Source of the DNA: Pseudomonadota bacterium
Lineage (GTDB): Bacteria > Pseudomonadota > Alphaproteobacteria > Acetobacterales > Acetobacteraceae
Reading direction: 5' to 3'
NCBI GenBank assembly: GCA_021808185.1
Contig: JAKBCB010000102.1
Span: forward strand, 1 to 10,021
Length of the DNA stretch: 10,021 nt
Shown here: positions 1 through 6,776 of the stretch, in pieces
Layout of the letters: each line of letters begins with the position of its first letter
Numbering within the stretch: the stretch's first letter is position 1
Notes under the pieces: model-generated
What the model saw: the letters and a program-made list of their open reading frames with translations, nothing else
The model's database searches: none
Told to the model about the DNA's origin: nothing
Position numbers and translations under genes: made by a program

Positions 1-415
1 CGAGCGGCTCCGTCACGCGGCGCATCGGGCGTTTGCGCAGGCTGGCATCGCCGGTCATCACCGAAAAGAACGGGTGGCTCGCGAGAATCCCGGCCAGCAG
101 CCGCGCGGCGGTGCCGGAGTTGCCCATGTCGAGCACGTCCGCCGGCTCCTCCAGCCCGCCCACGCCGCGCCCGGCCACACGCCAGCCGGTCGCCGAGTCG
201 CGCACGACCTCGGCGCCCAGCGCCCGCATGGCAGCCGCCGTGCGCAACACGTCCTCGCCCTCCAGCAGCCCGGCGATCCGGGTTTCGCCGACCGCGAGCG
301 CGCCGAACATCAGCGCACGGTGGGAGATCGACTTGTCCCCCGGCACGCGCAGCGTGCCGGTGAGCGGGGCGGTGGGCCGGCGGGCGAGCATCGGCCGAGA
401 TTCTGAGCTGGTCAT
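1..415 (-). CDS. aroA: 3-phosphoshikimate 1-carboxyvinyltransferase (EPSP synthase), N-terminal part; runs off the window
   Basis: The enzyme transfers the enolpyruvyl group of PEP to shikimate-3-phosphate, the sixth step of the cytoplasmic shikimate pathway to aromatic amino acids. The 138 visible residues contain the substrate-binding motif GDKSISHRA (residues 26-34, Lys28), the block LLEGEDVLRTAAAMRALGA (50-68), and GNSGTAARL (98-106) followed by GDASLRKRPM (122-131). The full family length is about 430-450 residues, so roughly two thirds lies beyond position 1. The LLEGEDV and GDASL..RPM blocks resemble class II enzymes such as Agrobacterium CP4. Gly101 sits where CP4 has its glyphosate-tolerance alanine. 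The ATG at 413-415 gives the expected short leader before the first strand. No clear Shine-Dalgarno sequence precedes it, so the start is likely but not certain. The gene diverges from the FYDLN-acid gene across 146 bases. Confidence 0.95.
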   Translation of the reverse strand, partial: MTSSESRPMLARRPTAPLTGTLRVPGDKSISHRALMFGALAVGETRIAGLLEGEDVLRTAAAMRALGAEVVRDSATGWRVAGRGVGGLEEPADVLDMGNSGTAARLLAGILASHPFFSVMTGDASLRKRPMRRVTEPL

Positions 416-561
416 GGCGGGGCGCTTAGCAGGATTTCCGGACTTTGCCAGTCTCCCCACGCGCACGGGGTTTGACAGCCGGACATTCCAGTGGCATGGG
501 GCCGGCCCTTCGGCGACCGAGACCGATCCCAGCCCCACGGCGATACGACGGAGAACCCCAC

Positions 562-894
562 ATGGCGAAGCCCGAACTCGGCACCAAGCGGGTGTGCGTC
601 TCCTGCGCGACCCGTTTCTACGACCTCACCAAGCAGCCTGCCGTGTGCCCCAAATGCGGCACCGAGCAGCCGCCCGAGCAGCCGCGCGCGCGCCGCGCCG
701 GCGGCAACGTGACGGAGGAAAAACGCCGTCCCAAGCCCGCCCCGGTCCCCGGCCTGGAAGACGCGGACGTGGAGGTCGAGGTGGCGGAGGAAGAGGTCGA
801 GGAGGATGTGCTGGAAGACACCTCCGACCTCGAGGACGGCGCGGAGACCATCGACGTCGAGGTGGATACCGAGACCGGCGAGGAAGAGCGCTGA
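562..894 (+). CDS. FYDLN-acid (TIGR02300-type) family protein, zinc-ribbon head with acidic tail
   Basis: This is a small protein (110 residues) of unknown function, recognised by the family signature around RFYDL. Residues 12-32 hold two Cys pairs (CVSC at 12-15, CPKC at 29-32) that look like a zinc ribbon and bracket RFYDLTKQP (18-26). A basic, proline-rich linker (about 41-60) leads to a tail (66-110) in which I count 24 Asp/Glu in 45 residues. The family name refers to FYDLN; here the fifth position is Thr. I chose the ATG at 562 because the homologous region begins at MAKPELGTKR and GGAG (550-553) lies 8 bases upstream; the longer open frame back to 445 is probably untranslated. Divergence from aroA is, to my knowledge, a recurrent alphaproteobacterial arrangement. 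The role is unknown; a Zn-binding, RNA-polymerase- or ribosome-associated acidic protein is speculation. Confidence 0.9.
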   Translation: MAKPELGTKRVCVSCATRFYDLTKQPAVCPKCGTEQPPEQPRARRAGGNVTEEKRRPKPAPVPGLEDADVEVEVAEEEVEEDVLEDTSDLEDGAETIDVEVDTETGEEER

Positions 895-987
895 AGCGCG
901 CCGCCGGCCGCGTCGCGGAGTCGTGAAGCCCCGACCGCGAGGCTGAGCCCCGCGCCCCGTTGGGCCGGAGCCGGCTGCGTCCCACAT

Positions 988-1010
988 CGCTTGCAGACGA
1001 GCAGCAAGCG
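988..1010 (+). promoter_or_regulatory. Stem-loop abutting the ribosome binding site of the CBS gene
   Basis: CGCTTGC (988-994) and GCAAGCG (1004-1010) are perfect inverted arms around a 9-base loop. The last stem base (G1010) is also the first base of the GGAGG ribosome site at 1010-1014. It could modulate translation of the CBS protein, but a 7-bp stem in GC-rich DNA can also arise by chance. Confidence 0.3.
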
Positions 1011-1019
1011 GAGGCGCAG

Positions 1020-1454
1020 ATGCTGGTATCGGACGTGCTGGAGCGGAAGGGCCGCCGCGTGGCGACGGTGCTGCCGACCGAGCGGGTGAGCCATGCGGTC
1101 AAACTGCTGGCCGAGCAGCGCATCGGTGCCGTGGTGGTCGAGGACCGCTGGCAGCATCTGGCCGGCATTTTCAGCGAGCGCGATCTGGTTCGGCGGCTGG
1201 CGCAGGATGGTCCCGGCGTCCTGGATGAGGACGTCGAGCGCGTGATGACGCACAACGTCATCACCTGCGCCCCGTCCGACCGGATCGACGACATCCTGGG
1301 CGTGATGACGATGAACAAGATTCGTCACGTCCCGGTGCTGGACGGCGGGCGGCTCGCCGGCATCGTCAGCATCGGGGACCTGGTGCAGTTCCGGCTCGGC
1401 GAGAAAGCGCAGGAGGCGGCGGTGCTGCTGGAGATTTCGCGGATGCGGGGGTAG
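1020..1454 (+). CDS. Two-CBS-domain protein
   Basis: This stand-alone cytoplasmic protein of 144 residues consists almost entirely of a tandem CBS (Bateman) module. Such modules bind adenine nucleotides and act as energy or redox sensors. CBS1 spans about residues 10-62 and ends in GIFSERDLVRRL. CBS2 spans about 73-130, beginning VMTHNVITCAP and ending GIVSIGDLVQFRL. The G-I-[FV]-S-x-x-D signature appears in both. No catalytic domain, membrane segment or DNA-binding domain is fused to it, so its partner is unknown. I chose the ATG at 1020 because GGAGG (1010-1014) precedes it by 5 bases; the frame stays open back to 960 but has no comparable ribosome site. The 3' end faces xthA, with 12 bases between the stop codons. 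A 7-bp hairpin ends exactly at the ribosome binding site and is listed separately. Confidence 0.9.
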   Translation: MLVSDVLERKGRRVATVLPTERVSHAVKLLAEQRIGAVVVEDRWQHLAGIFSERDLVRRLAQDGPGVLDEDVERVMTHNVITCAPSDRIDDILGVMTMNKIRHVPVLDGGRLAGIVSIGDLVQFRLGEKAQEAAVLLEISRMRG

Positions 1455-1466
1455 CCCTGACCCCGG

Positions 1467-2276
1467 CTAAAGCTCCAGTTCCACGCAGACCGGAACGTGG
1501 TCGGAGCTTTGCGGCCAGTCGCGGGCGTCCTTGTGGACGGTCAGGTTTTGCAGCGCGTCGCGCAGGTCCGGGCTGACCCAGATGTGGTCGAGCCGACGCC
1601 CCCGGTCCGAGGCACGCCAGTCGCGGTTGCGATACGACCACCACGTATAGAGCTTCTGGTCGTCCGGCACGAAATGTCGCATCGCGTCGATGAAGCGCGT
1701 CCGCCGCCATTCGGTCAGCCCGGCGGTCTCCGGCGGGGTGTGGCTGACCACGTCCAGAAGCTGCTTGTGGCTCCAGACATCGTGTTCCAGCGGCGCGATG
1801 TTCAGGTCGCCCACTAACACCGTGCGGGTGAGGGTCGGGCGGGCTGCGAACCAGCTTGTGGCTTCGGCCACGAAATCCAGCTTGTGCCCGTATTTGGGAT
1901 TTTCGGTCCGGTCCGGCACGTCGCCGCCGGCTGGCACATAGAAATCGTGCAGTTCGACCGGACCGCTGCTCAGGTCGAGTTCGACGGCGATGTGCCGGCA
2001 ATCCCCCTTGCCGCACCAGTCGGGCGCGATATCCAGGCGGGCCAGCGGCAGGCGGGACAGAATGGCAACCCCGTTGTAGCCCTTCATCCCCCGATACGCG
2101 ACGTGCGGATAACCGAGATCCGGCAGCGTTGCGCCAGGGAACAACTCGTCCGGGACTTTTGTTTCTTGCAGGCAGATCACGTCCGGGTCGAGCGCCTCGG
2201 CCAGCCGCGCGAGCAGCGGCAGCCGCAGACGGAGGGAATTGATGTTCCAGGTGGCGATGCGCAGGCGCTGGGTCAT
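1467..2276 (-). CDS. xthA: Exodeoxyribonuclease III (AP endonuclease, ExoIII family)
   Basis: This Mg2+-dependent endonuclease/exonuclease/phosphatase-fold enzyme cleaves DNA 5' to abasic sites and trims 3'-blocked ends in base excision repair. The 269 residues match E. coli XthA in length. The visible motifs are TWNINS (Asn11), QETK (metal ligand Glu38), the catalytic tyrosine in HDFYVPAGGD (Tyr113), GDLNIAP (Asp157, Asn159), the RLDHIW block, and the terminal SDHVPV (Asp259, His260). All catalytic residues of the family appear intact. I chose the ATG at 2274-2276 because the protein then begins MTQRLRIATWN, as family members do. The frame stays open to 2369 and another ATG lies at 2286-2288; no start has a clear Shine-Dalgarno sequence. 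The gene diverges from the liv operon and converges on the CBS gene, so it is probably transcribed alone. Confidence 0.95.
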   Translation of the reverse strand: MTQRLRIATWNINSLRLRLPLLARLAEALDPDVICLQETKVPDELFPGATLPDLGYPHVAYRGMKGYNGVAILSRLPLARLDIAPDWCGKGDCRHIAVELDLSSGPVELHDFYVPAGGDVPDRTENPKYGHKLDFVAEATSWFAARPTLTRTVLVGDLNIAPLEHDVWSHKQLLDVVSHTPPETAGLTEWRRTRFIDAMRHFVPDDQKLYTWWSYRNRDWRASDRGRRLDHIWVSPDLRDALQNLTVHKDARDWPQSSDHVPVCVELEL

Positions 2277-2386
2277 GGCCTGGTGCATCGCAGGCACGCG
2301 GCGCGGATGCAAGCACCGGGTCTTGCGCCGGGGCGCGGGCTTGTTCATGAACCGAGACCGCGCCGTCACAGGGAAGGTCGGGAAAA

Positions 2387-3502
2387 ATGCGCCGCCGCGC
2401 CGCGTTGGTTGCCGCCGTTCTGTTGGCCGTCGCCCCAGCCGCCCTGGCGGCCGAGCCCGTGCCGGTGGGGGCGGTGGAAATCCTCTCCGGCCCCAACGCC
2501 GCCTATGGCATCGCGATCAAGGCCGGGCTCGATCTGGCGCTGGACGCGGTCAACGCGAAGGGTGTGCTGGGCGGGCGGCCGATCGCGCTGACGGTGGAGG
2601 ATTCCGGGGGCACCAAGGACGGCGCCATCAATGCCGCGCGCAAACTGATCGGGCGCGACAAGGTCGTCGCCCTCATTGGCCCCACGCTGTCCAACGAGAT
2701 GTTCGCCGTCGGCCCCGTCACCAACGCACGCGGCGTGCCGACCATCGGGACGTCCACGACAGCCCAGGGCATCACCGATATCGGCCCGTTCATCTTCCGC
2801 ACCTCGCTGCCGGAATCGGACGTGCTGCCGGTGACGCTGAAGAAAGCCATCGCGCGCGGGGCCAAGACCATCGCGCTGCTGTATGCCAACGACGATGCGT
2901 TTTCGAAATCCGGGTTCGACACCATGCAGGCGGCGGCGCGGGCGGCCGGTCTGCGCATTGTCGCCACCGAGAGTTTCGGCAGCAAGGACACGGATTTCTC
3001 GGCGCAACTGACGAAGATCAAGTCGCTCAATCCGGATGCCATCGGGATTTCCGCCCTTGTCGAGCCGATCTCGGGCGTGATGTTGCAGGCGCGGCAACTG
3101 GGCCTCGGCAAGGAGACGCTGTTCATCGGTGGCAACGGCGCCAACTCGCCGAAGCTCGGACAAATCGCCGGCGCGGCGGCGGATGGGATGCTGGTGGGCA
3201 GCCCTTGGTTCGTGGCCAAGCCGGACAGGCTGAACCAGGATTTCGTCACCGCCTTCCGCGCCAAATACGGCAAGGAGCCGGATCAGTTTGCCGCCCAGGC
3301 CTATGACGCGATGCTGATCCTGGCCGAAGCGATCGACCGCGCGGGCGTCGCCGAGCCGGCGAAAATCCGGGACGCGCTGCTGGCCACCGACCATACCGGC
3401 CCGATGGGCCCGTTCCACTTCACGGACCATCGCGATCCGTCCTCCACCGAGGGCGTGGTGGTGCTGGAAATGCACGGCGGCGCATTCCGGATCGCGGATT
3501 GA
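2387..3502 (+). CDS. ABC transporter substrate-binding protein, branched-chain amino acid type (Peripla_BP_6)
   Basis: This is the periplasmic receptor of the transporter encoded immediately downstream. The 371-residue precursor starts with a typical signal peptide: Arg2-Arg4, a hydrophobic core at about 6-20, and an Ala-rich cleavage region near residues 21-22. No lipobox cysteine is present, so it should be a free periplasmic protein. The mature part shows Leu/Ile/Val-binding-protein hallmarks: VGAVEILSGPNAAYG near the N-terminus, LDAVNAKGVLGGRPI, EDSGGTKDGAINAARKLI and ALIGPTLSNEM. GGRPI marks the first lobe and YGKEPDQFAAQAYDAM the second. The solute cannot be read from sequence; this family also binds amides, urea, aromatic acids and other compounds. 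The ATG at 2387 follows a purine-rich GGGAAGG (2371-2377). It is the first gene of a five-gene unit, with livH starting 19 bases after its stop. Confidence 0.93.
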   Translation: MRRRAALVAAVLLAVAPAALAAEPVPVGAVEILSGPNAAYGIAIKAGLDLALDAVNAKGVLGGRPIALTVEDSGGTKDGAINAARKLIGRDKVVALIGPTLSNEMFAVGPVTNARGVPTIGTSTTAQGITDIGPFIFRTSLPESDVLPVTLKKAIARGAKTIALLYANDDAFSKSGFDTMQAAARAAGLRIVATESFGSKDTDFSAQLTKIKSLNPDAIGISALVEPISGVMLQARQLGLGKETLFIGGNGANSPKLGQIAGAAADGMLVGSPWFVAKPDRLNQDFVTAFRAKYGKEPDQFAAQAYDAMLILAEAIDRAGVAEPAKIRDALLATDHTGPMGPFHFTDHRDPSSTEGVVVLEMHGGAFRIAD

Positions 3503-3521
3503 TACAGGCCGGGGCGAAAAC

Positions 3522-4400
3522 ATGCTGGCCCAGCAACTCGCGAACGGAGTCCTGCTTGGCGCGACCTACGCGCTGTTCGCGCTCGGGTTCACGCTCATGT
3601 TCGGCGTGCTACGGGTCATCAATCTCGTGTACGGCTTCTACTTCACCGCCGGGGCGTTTTTCTCCCTGTGGCTCGCCCAGGCCGGCTGGCCGCTGATCGC
3701 GGCCCTGCCGGCGGCGGCGGTCGGGGCCGGGGTTGTCGCGGTGGCCCTGGATTGGCTGCTGCTGACCCGCCTGCGCCGCGCCCACGCCGACGAACTGGCA
3801 TCTTTGATGGTCACGCTCGGCGCCGTGCTGGCGTTGTACGCGGCGGCGACGGCGTGGCTCGGGCCGGACATCCGGCGCCTGCCGCCGGACCTGGTCGGCG
3901 GCGGCGCGGTGGATGCGATCGGCGTGCGGGTGACGTTCGCGCAACTGCTCATCCTCGCCGCGTGCGGGGCGCTGGTCGGGCTGCTGGTGCTGCTGGTGCG
4001 TGGCACGACGCTGGGCCTCGCGATCCGCGCCATGGCAGAGAAACCAGACGCCGCCGCGCTGATGGGCATTGACACGGCGCGCCTGGCCGCCCTGGTCTCG
4101 TTCATCTCGGGCTCGCTGGCAGGTGCCGGCGGCGTGCTCATCGGGCTGAACTTCAACGCCATTCACCCGTACATGGGCGAGCAGATGATGTTGCGCGGCT
4201 TCGTCGTGGTCATCGTCGGCGGCCTGGGCGATATTTTCGGCGCGCTGCTGGCAGGATTGCTGCTGGGTGTGGTGGAGGTGCTGACCGCCGGCTATCTCGC
4301 CTCGGGGCTGAAGGAGGCGGTGGGTTTCGCCATTCTGGTGCTGGTGCTGTGGACCCGCCCCGCCGGGCTGTTCGGCCGCGCCGACGCGCGGCGCGCCTGA
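3522..4400 (+). CDS. livH: Branched-chain amino acid-type ABC transporter permease, LivH family
   Basis: This is one of the two inner-membrane permease subunits forming the translocation path. At 292 residues it has normal LivH length, and most of the sequence is hydrophobic helices (I estimate about eight). The N-terminal block LANGVLLGATYALFALGF with RVINLVYGFYF is characteristic of the family. So are AIRAMAEKPDAAALMGID in the cytoplasmic region that contacts the ATPase and the C-terminal segment GEQMMLRGFVVVIVGGLGD. The ATG at 3522 fits the conserved N-terminus; only a weak purine-rich site (GGGGCGA) precedes it. It sits 19 bases after the binding-protein gene, and its stop (4398-4400) is two bases before the livM start, which suggests translational coupling. 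Which solute is transported is unknown. Confidence 0.95.
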   Translation: MLAQQLANGVLLGATYALFALGFTLMFGVLRVINLVYGFYFTAGAFFSLWLAQAGWPLIAALPAAAVGAGVVAVALDWLLLTRLRRAHADELASLMVTLGAVLALYAAATAWLGPDIRRLPPDLVGGGAVDAIGVRVTFAQLLILAACGALVGLLVLLVRGTTLGLAIRAMAEKPDAAALMGIDTARLAALVSFISGSLAGAGGVLIGLNFNAIHPYMGEQMMLRGFVVVIVGGLGDIFGALLAGLLLGVVEVLTAGYLASGLKEAVGFAILVLVLWTRPAGLFGRADARRA

Positions 4401-4402
4401 GC

Positions 4403-5245
4403 ATGGAAGCGTGGCTCGACGATCTGTTCTGGACGTATCAGAACCTCGTCGTCTCGCTTGGCATCAACGGGCTGCTGGCGCTGTCGATGTATGTCGTGCT
4501 GGCGGCGGGACAGCTTTCGCTCGGGCAGGCGGCGTTCATGGGGCTGGGGGCGTATTCCTCCGTGCTGATGACCTTGGCGTGGGGGTGGCCCTTCTGGCTC
4601 GTGCTGCCAGCGTCGTGCGTGGCCCCGGTGGCGTTTGCGCTGGCGGTCGGCGGGCCTACGCTGCGGCTGTCCGGCGTGTATCTCGCCATCGCCACCATCG
4701 GCATGGGCGAGGTCCTCCGCGCCATCTACCTGAACGTCGATGCGCTGGGCGGGGCACTGGGCCTGTCCGGCATCCCCGAACAGGCAAGCCCGCTGCTGAT
4801 CTACGCCGTGCTCGCCGCGGCGCTGGCCGTGCTGTGGCTGGTCGGGCGCTCCGGCCTCGGCCGCGCGATGGAGGCAATGCGCGAGGACGCGACGGCGGCG
4901 GAGGCAACTGGCGTGGACGTGCGTCGTATGCGCCTCGGCGTGCTGGTGGCCTCCGCCGTGCTGGCAGGGCTGGCGGGCGCGCTCTCGGCGCACGCCACCG
5001 ACTTCATCGGGCCGAACGATTACGGGTTCGAGCCGGCGGTGACGATCCTGTCCTTCGCGCTGCTGGGCGGCGTCGGGTCGCCGTTCGGGCCGGTGCTGGG
5101 GGCGTCCGTACTGACGCTGCTGCCGGAGGTGTTTCGCGATTTCGCCAATCTGCGGCTGGTCTTCAATGGCATCGTGATCGTGCTGGCGGTGCTGTTCCTG
5201 CCGCGCGGCCTGCTGGCGTGGCGGATGCCGCGCCGCGCCGCGTGA
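4403..5245 (+). CDS. livM: Branched-chain amino acid-type ABC transporter permease, LivM family
   Basis: This is the second membrane permease subunit, pairing with LivH. Its 280 residues contain SMYVVLAAGQLSLGQAAFMGLGAY (about 24-47), the LivM hallmark block. They also contain LRLSGVYLAIATIGMGEVLR, AMREDATAAEATGVDVRRMR (the cytoplasmic coupling region) and SFALLGGVGSPFGPVLGA near the C-terminus. It is shorter than E. coli LivM (425 residues), lacking any extra N-terminal segments, but many bacterial LivM proteins are of this compact kind. I chose the ATG at 4403 because it begins MEAWLDDLFW just before the first hydrophobic helix. The open frame extends upstream to 4349, but only through sequence already used by livH. 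The gene starts two bases after livH's stop, and its TGA overlaps the GTG of livG. Confidence 0.94.
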   Translation: MEAWLDDLFWTYQNLVVSLGINGLLALSMYVVLAAGQLSLGQAAFMGLGAYSSVLMTLAWGWPFWLVLPASCVAPVAFALAVGGPTLRLSGVYLAIATIGMGEVLRAIYLNVDALGGALGLSGIPEQASPLLIYAVLAAALAVLWLVGRSGLGRAMEAMREDATAAEATGVDVRRMRLGVLVASAVLAGLAGALSAHATDFIGPNDYGFEPAVTILSFALLGGVGSPFGPVLGASVLTLLPEVFRDFANLRLVFNGIVIVLAVLFLPRGLLAWRMPRRAA

Positions 5246-6024
5246 GCCTGCTCGCGACCAGCGGGCTGACGCGCCGCTACGCGGGGCTGGTCGCCGTCGA
5301 TGGGGTGGACCTGACGGTGCCAGAGGGCGGCGTGCATGCGCTGATCGGCCCGAACGGGGCGGGCAAGACCACGTTGTTCAACCTCGTCTCCGGGCTTGTG
5401 GCCCCGTCGTCCGGCAACATCCGCTTTGCCGGGGCGGACATCACGCGGCTGGCGGCGGACAGGCGGGCGCGGCTGGGGATGGCGCGCACGTTTCAGAACA
5501 TCCGTGTGTTCGGCGCGATGACGCTGCTCGAGAACGCGCTCACCGGGCTGCATCCGCGCCTGACATCGTCCCTTGTCGGCATCGTCGCCCGCTTGCCCGC
5601 ATTCCGGCGCGAGGAGCGCCACGCCGTCGCCCGGGCGCGCGAGGCGTTGGCGCTGGTGGGCCTCGCGTCCCGCGCGGAGGAGCGGGCGGCGGCACTGTCC
5701 TATGGCGACCAGCGGCGCCTGGAGATCGCCCGCGCGATGGCCGGCGCACCTCGTCTGCTGCTGCTCGACGAGCCGGCGGCGGGCATGAATCCGGCCGAGA
5801 CCGTGGCACTGTCGGCGCTGATCCGCACCATCGTGGGAACCGGCACCACGGTGCTGCTGGTCGAACACGATATGCATTTCGTGATGAACCTGTCGGACAG
5901 CGTCACCGTGCTGAACTTCGGTCGCCGCATCTTCTCCGGCCCGCCCGCCGAGGCGCGCGCCGATCCCGGCGTGATCGAGGCGTATCTCGGCACCAAGGTC
6001 GCGGCGCGGCTGGCCGGGCGGTGA
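5242..6024 (+). CDS. livG: Branched-chain amino acid-type ABC transporter ATPase, LivG family
   Basis: This is one of the two cytoplasmic ATPase subunits that energise uptake. In its 260 residues are Walker A GPNGAGKTT (36-44), a Q-loop in RTFQNIRVF, the LivG-type signature LSYGDQRRLEIARAM starting at Leu152, Walker B LLLLDEPAAGMN (Asp176, Glu177) and the switch histidine in LLVEHDM (His209). The signature has SYGDQ where most ABC ATPases have SGGQ, which is normal for LivG. The start is inferred to be GTG at 5242-5244, overlapping the livM stop as GTGA. This gives the expected short leader before the LTRRYAGL strand, and there is no ATG nearby. A longer open frame reaches back to 4411 but runs within livM in another frame, so it is an artefact. 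The GTGA overlap implies translational coupling. Confidence 0.94.
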   Translation: MSLLATSGLTRRYAGLVAVDGVDLTVPEGGVHALIGPNGAGKTTLFNLVSGLVAPSSGNIRFAGADITRLAADRRARLGMARTFQNIRVFGAMTLLENALTGLHPRLTSSLVGIVARLPAFRREERHAVARAREALALVGLASRAEERAAALSYGDQRRLEIARAMAGAPRLLLLDEPAAGMNPAETVALSALIRTIVGTGTTVLLVEHDMHFVMNLSDSVTVLNFGRRIFSGPPAEARADPGVIEAYLGTKVAARLAGR

Positions 6025-6026
6025 GC

Positions 6027-6731
6027 ATGTTGCAAGTCATCGGACTCACCGTCGCCTATGGCCGAACCGAGGCGGTGCGCGGCATCGACCTGTCCGTGGC
6101 GCAAGGCCAGGTGGTGACGCTGATCGGCGCCAATGGTGCCGGAAAGACCACAATCCTGCGCACCCTCTCCGGCCTGATCCGTCCCCGCGCGGGGCGCATC
6201 GTGCTGGACGGCCAGGACATCGCGGGGATGCGGCCGCACCGGATCGCCGCGCGCGGCATGGTGCAGGTGCCGGAGGGGCGACAGATCTTCGCGTCGTTGA
6301 CCGTGGCGGAGAACCTCGTTCTTGGCGGCTGGACGCAGCGTGGCGCGGCGGAAACACAACGGCGGCGGGACAGCGTGCTGGGGCGGTTTCCCCGCCTGCG
6401 CGAACGCCTGACGCAAAATGCCGGTGCCCTCTCGGGCGGCGAACAGCAGATGTTGGCGATTGGCCGCGCGCTGATGGCCACCCCCCGGCTGCTGCTGCTC
6501 GACGAGCCGAGCATGGGACTGGCGCCGCTGTTCATCGAGGAAATCTTCGCCATCATCGCGGAGCTGAAGGCCGACGGCGTCACCATCCTGCTGGTCGAGC
6601 AGAACGCCTCGGCGGCGCTGGAGGTGGCGGACATCGCCCATGTGCTGGAGGTCGGGCGCGTCACCCTCTCGGGCCCCGCGGCCCGCGTGGCGGCGGACCC
6701 GGCGGTGGTGGCGGCGTATCTGGGCGGATAG
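6027..6731 (+). CDS. livF: Branched-chain amino acid-type ABC transporter ATPase, LivF family
   Basis: This is the second ATPase subunit, expected to heterodimerise with LivG. In its 234 residues are Walker A GANGAGKTT (34-42), the LivF-type VPEGRQIFASLTVAENL segment after the Q-loop region, the signature LSGGEQQMLAIGRAL (from Leu135) and Walker B LLLLDEPSMGLAP (Asp159, Glu160). The sequence LLVEQNA has Gln at the usual switch-histidine position; LivF proteins typically have Gln there, so this is not a defect. I prefer the ATG at 6027, which reproduces the TGAGCATG junction seen between livH and livM. The alternative is GTG at 6021, which would overlap the livG stop and add two residues. This is the last gene of the uptake operon; 71 bases separate it from the DMT gene. 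Confidence 0.94.
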   Translation: MLQVIGLTVAYGRTEAVRGIDLSVAQGQVVTLIGANGAGKTTILRTLSGLIRPRAGRIVLDGQDIAGMRPHRIAARGMVQVPEGRQIFASLTVAENLVLGGWTQRGAAETQRRRDSVLGRFPRLRERLTQNAGALSGGEQQMLAIGRALMATPRLLLLDEPSMGLAPLFIEEIFAIIAELKADGVTILLVEQNASAALEVADIAHVLEVGRVTLSGPAARVAADPAVVAAYLGG

Positions 6732-6776
6732 CCCCGCGGACGACCGCCATCACGCCGGCAGCGGGGCCGTGCTACA

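Noticed and set aside
472..477. TTGACA as a -35 box for the FYDLN-acid gene.
   Set aside because: The hexamer is perfect, but at 16-18 bases' spacing the only candidate -10 sequences (such as CATGGG near 495) match the consensus poorly, so I do not call a promoter.
499..508. Ten-base palindrome GGGCCGGCCC between aroA and the FYDLN-acid gene.
   Set aside because: Pure G/C palindromes of this length are common by chance in such DNA, and nothing else supports a function.
416..561. A tRNA gene in the aroA/FYDLN-acid spacer, looked for because tRNA genes sometimes occur in this neighbourhood.
   Set aside because: I see no cloverleaf, T-loop or acceptor stem in the spacer on either strand.
412..987. 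A 191-codon minus-strand open frame opposite the FYDLN-acid gene, ending in TGA overlapping the aroA ATG.
   Set aside because: It is antisense to a recognised protein, shows no recognisable domain and has no ribosome site. Long antisense frames are expected at this GC content.
2277..2386. Promoter of the liv operon, for example TTGCGC near 2323 or TTGTTC at 2341-2346.
   Set aside because: No convincing -10 element lies at the right spacing. A promoter must be somewhere in or near this 110-base spacer, but I cannot place it.
2366..3523. A 385-codon minus-strand open frame opposite the ABC binding-protein gene.
   Set aside because: It is the complement of a clearly recognised gene and has Arg/Gly-rich composition without domains.
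4411..5241. In-frame extension of livG upstream through livM.
   Set aside because: It overlaps the livM coding sequence in another frame and has no family similarity. The GTG at 5242 gives the normal LivG N-terminus.
5020..5877. A 285-codon minus-strand open frame opposite livM and livG.
   Set aside because: It is antisense to conserved ATPase motifs, with no domain and no ribosome site.
6731..6767. Intrinsic terminator after livF (GCCCCGC paired with GCGGGGC).
   Set aside because: The loop is long (23 bases) and no T run follows, so termination here is not supported. It is mentioned only as a possible alternative fold.
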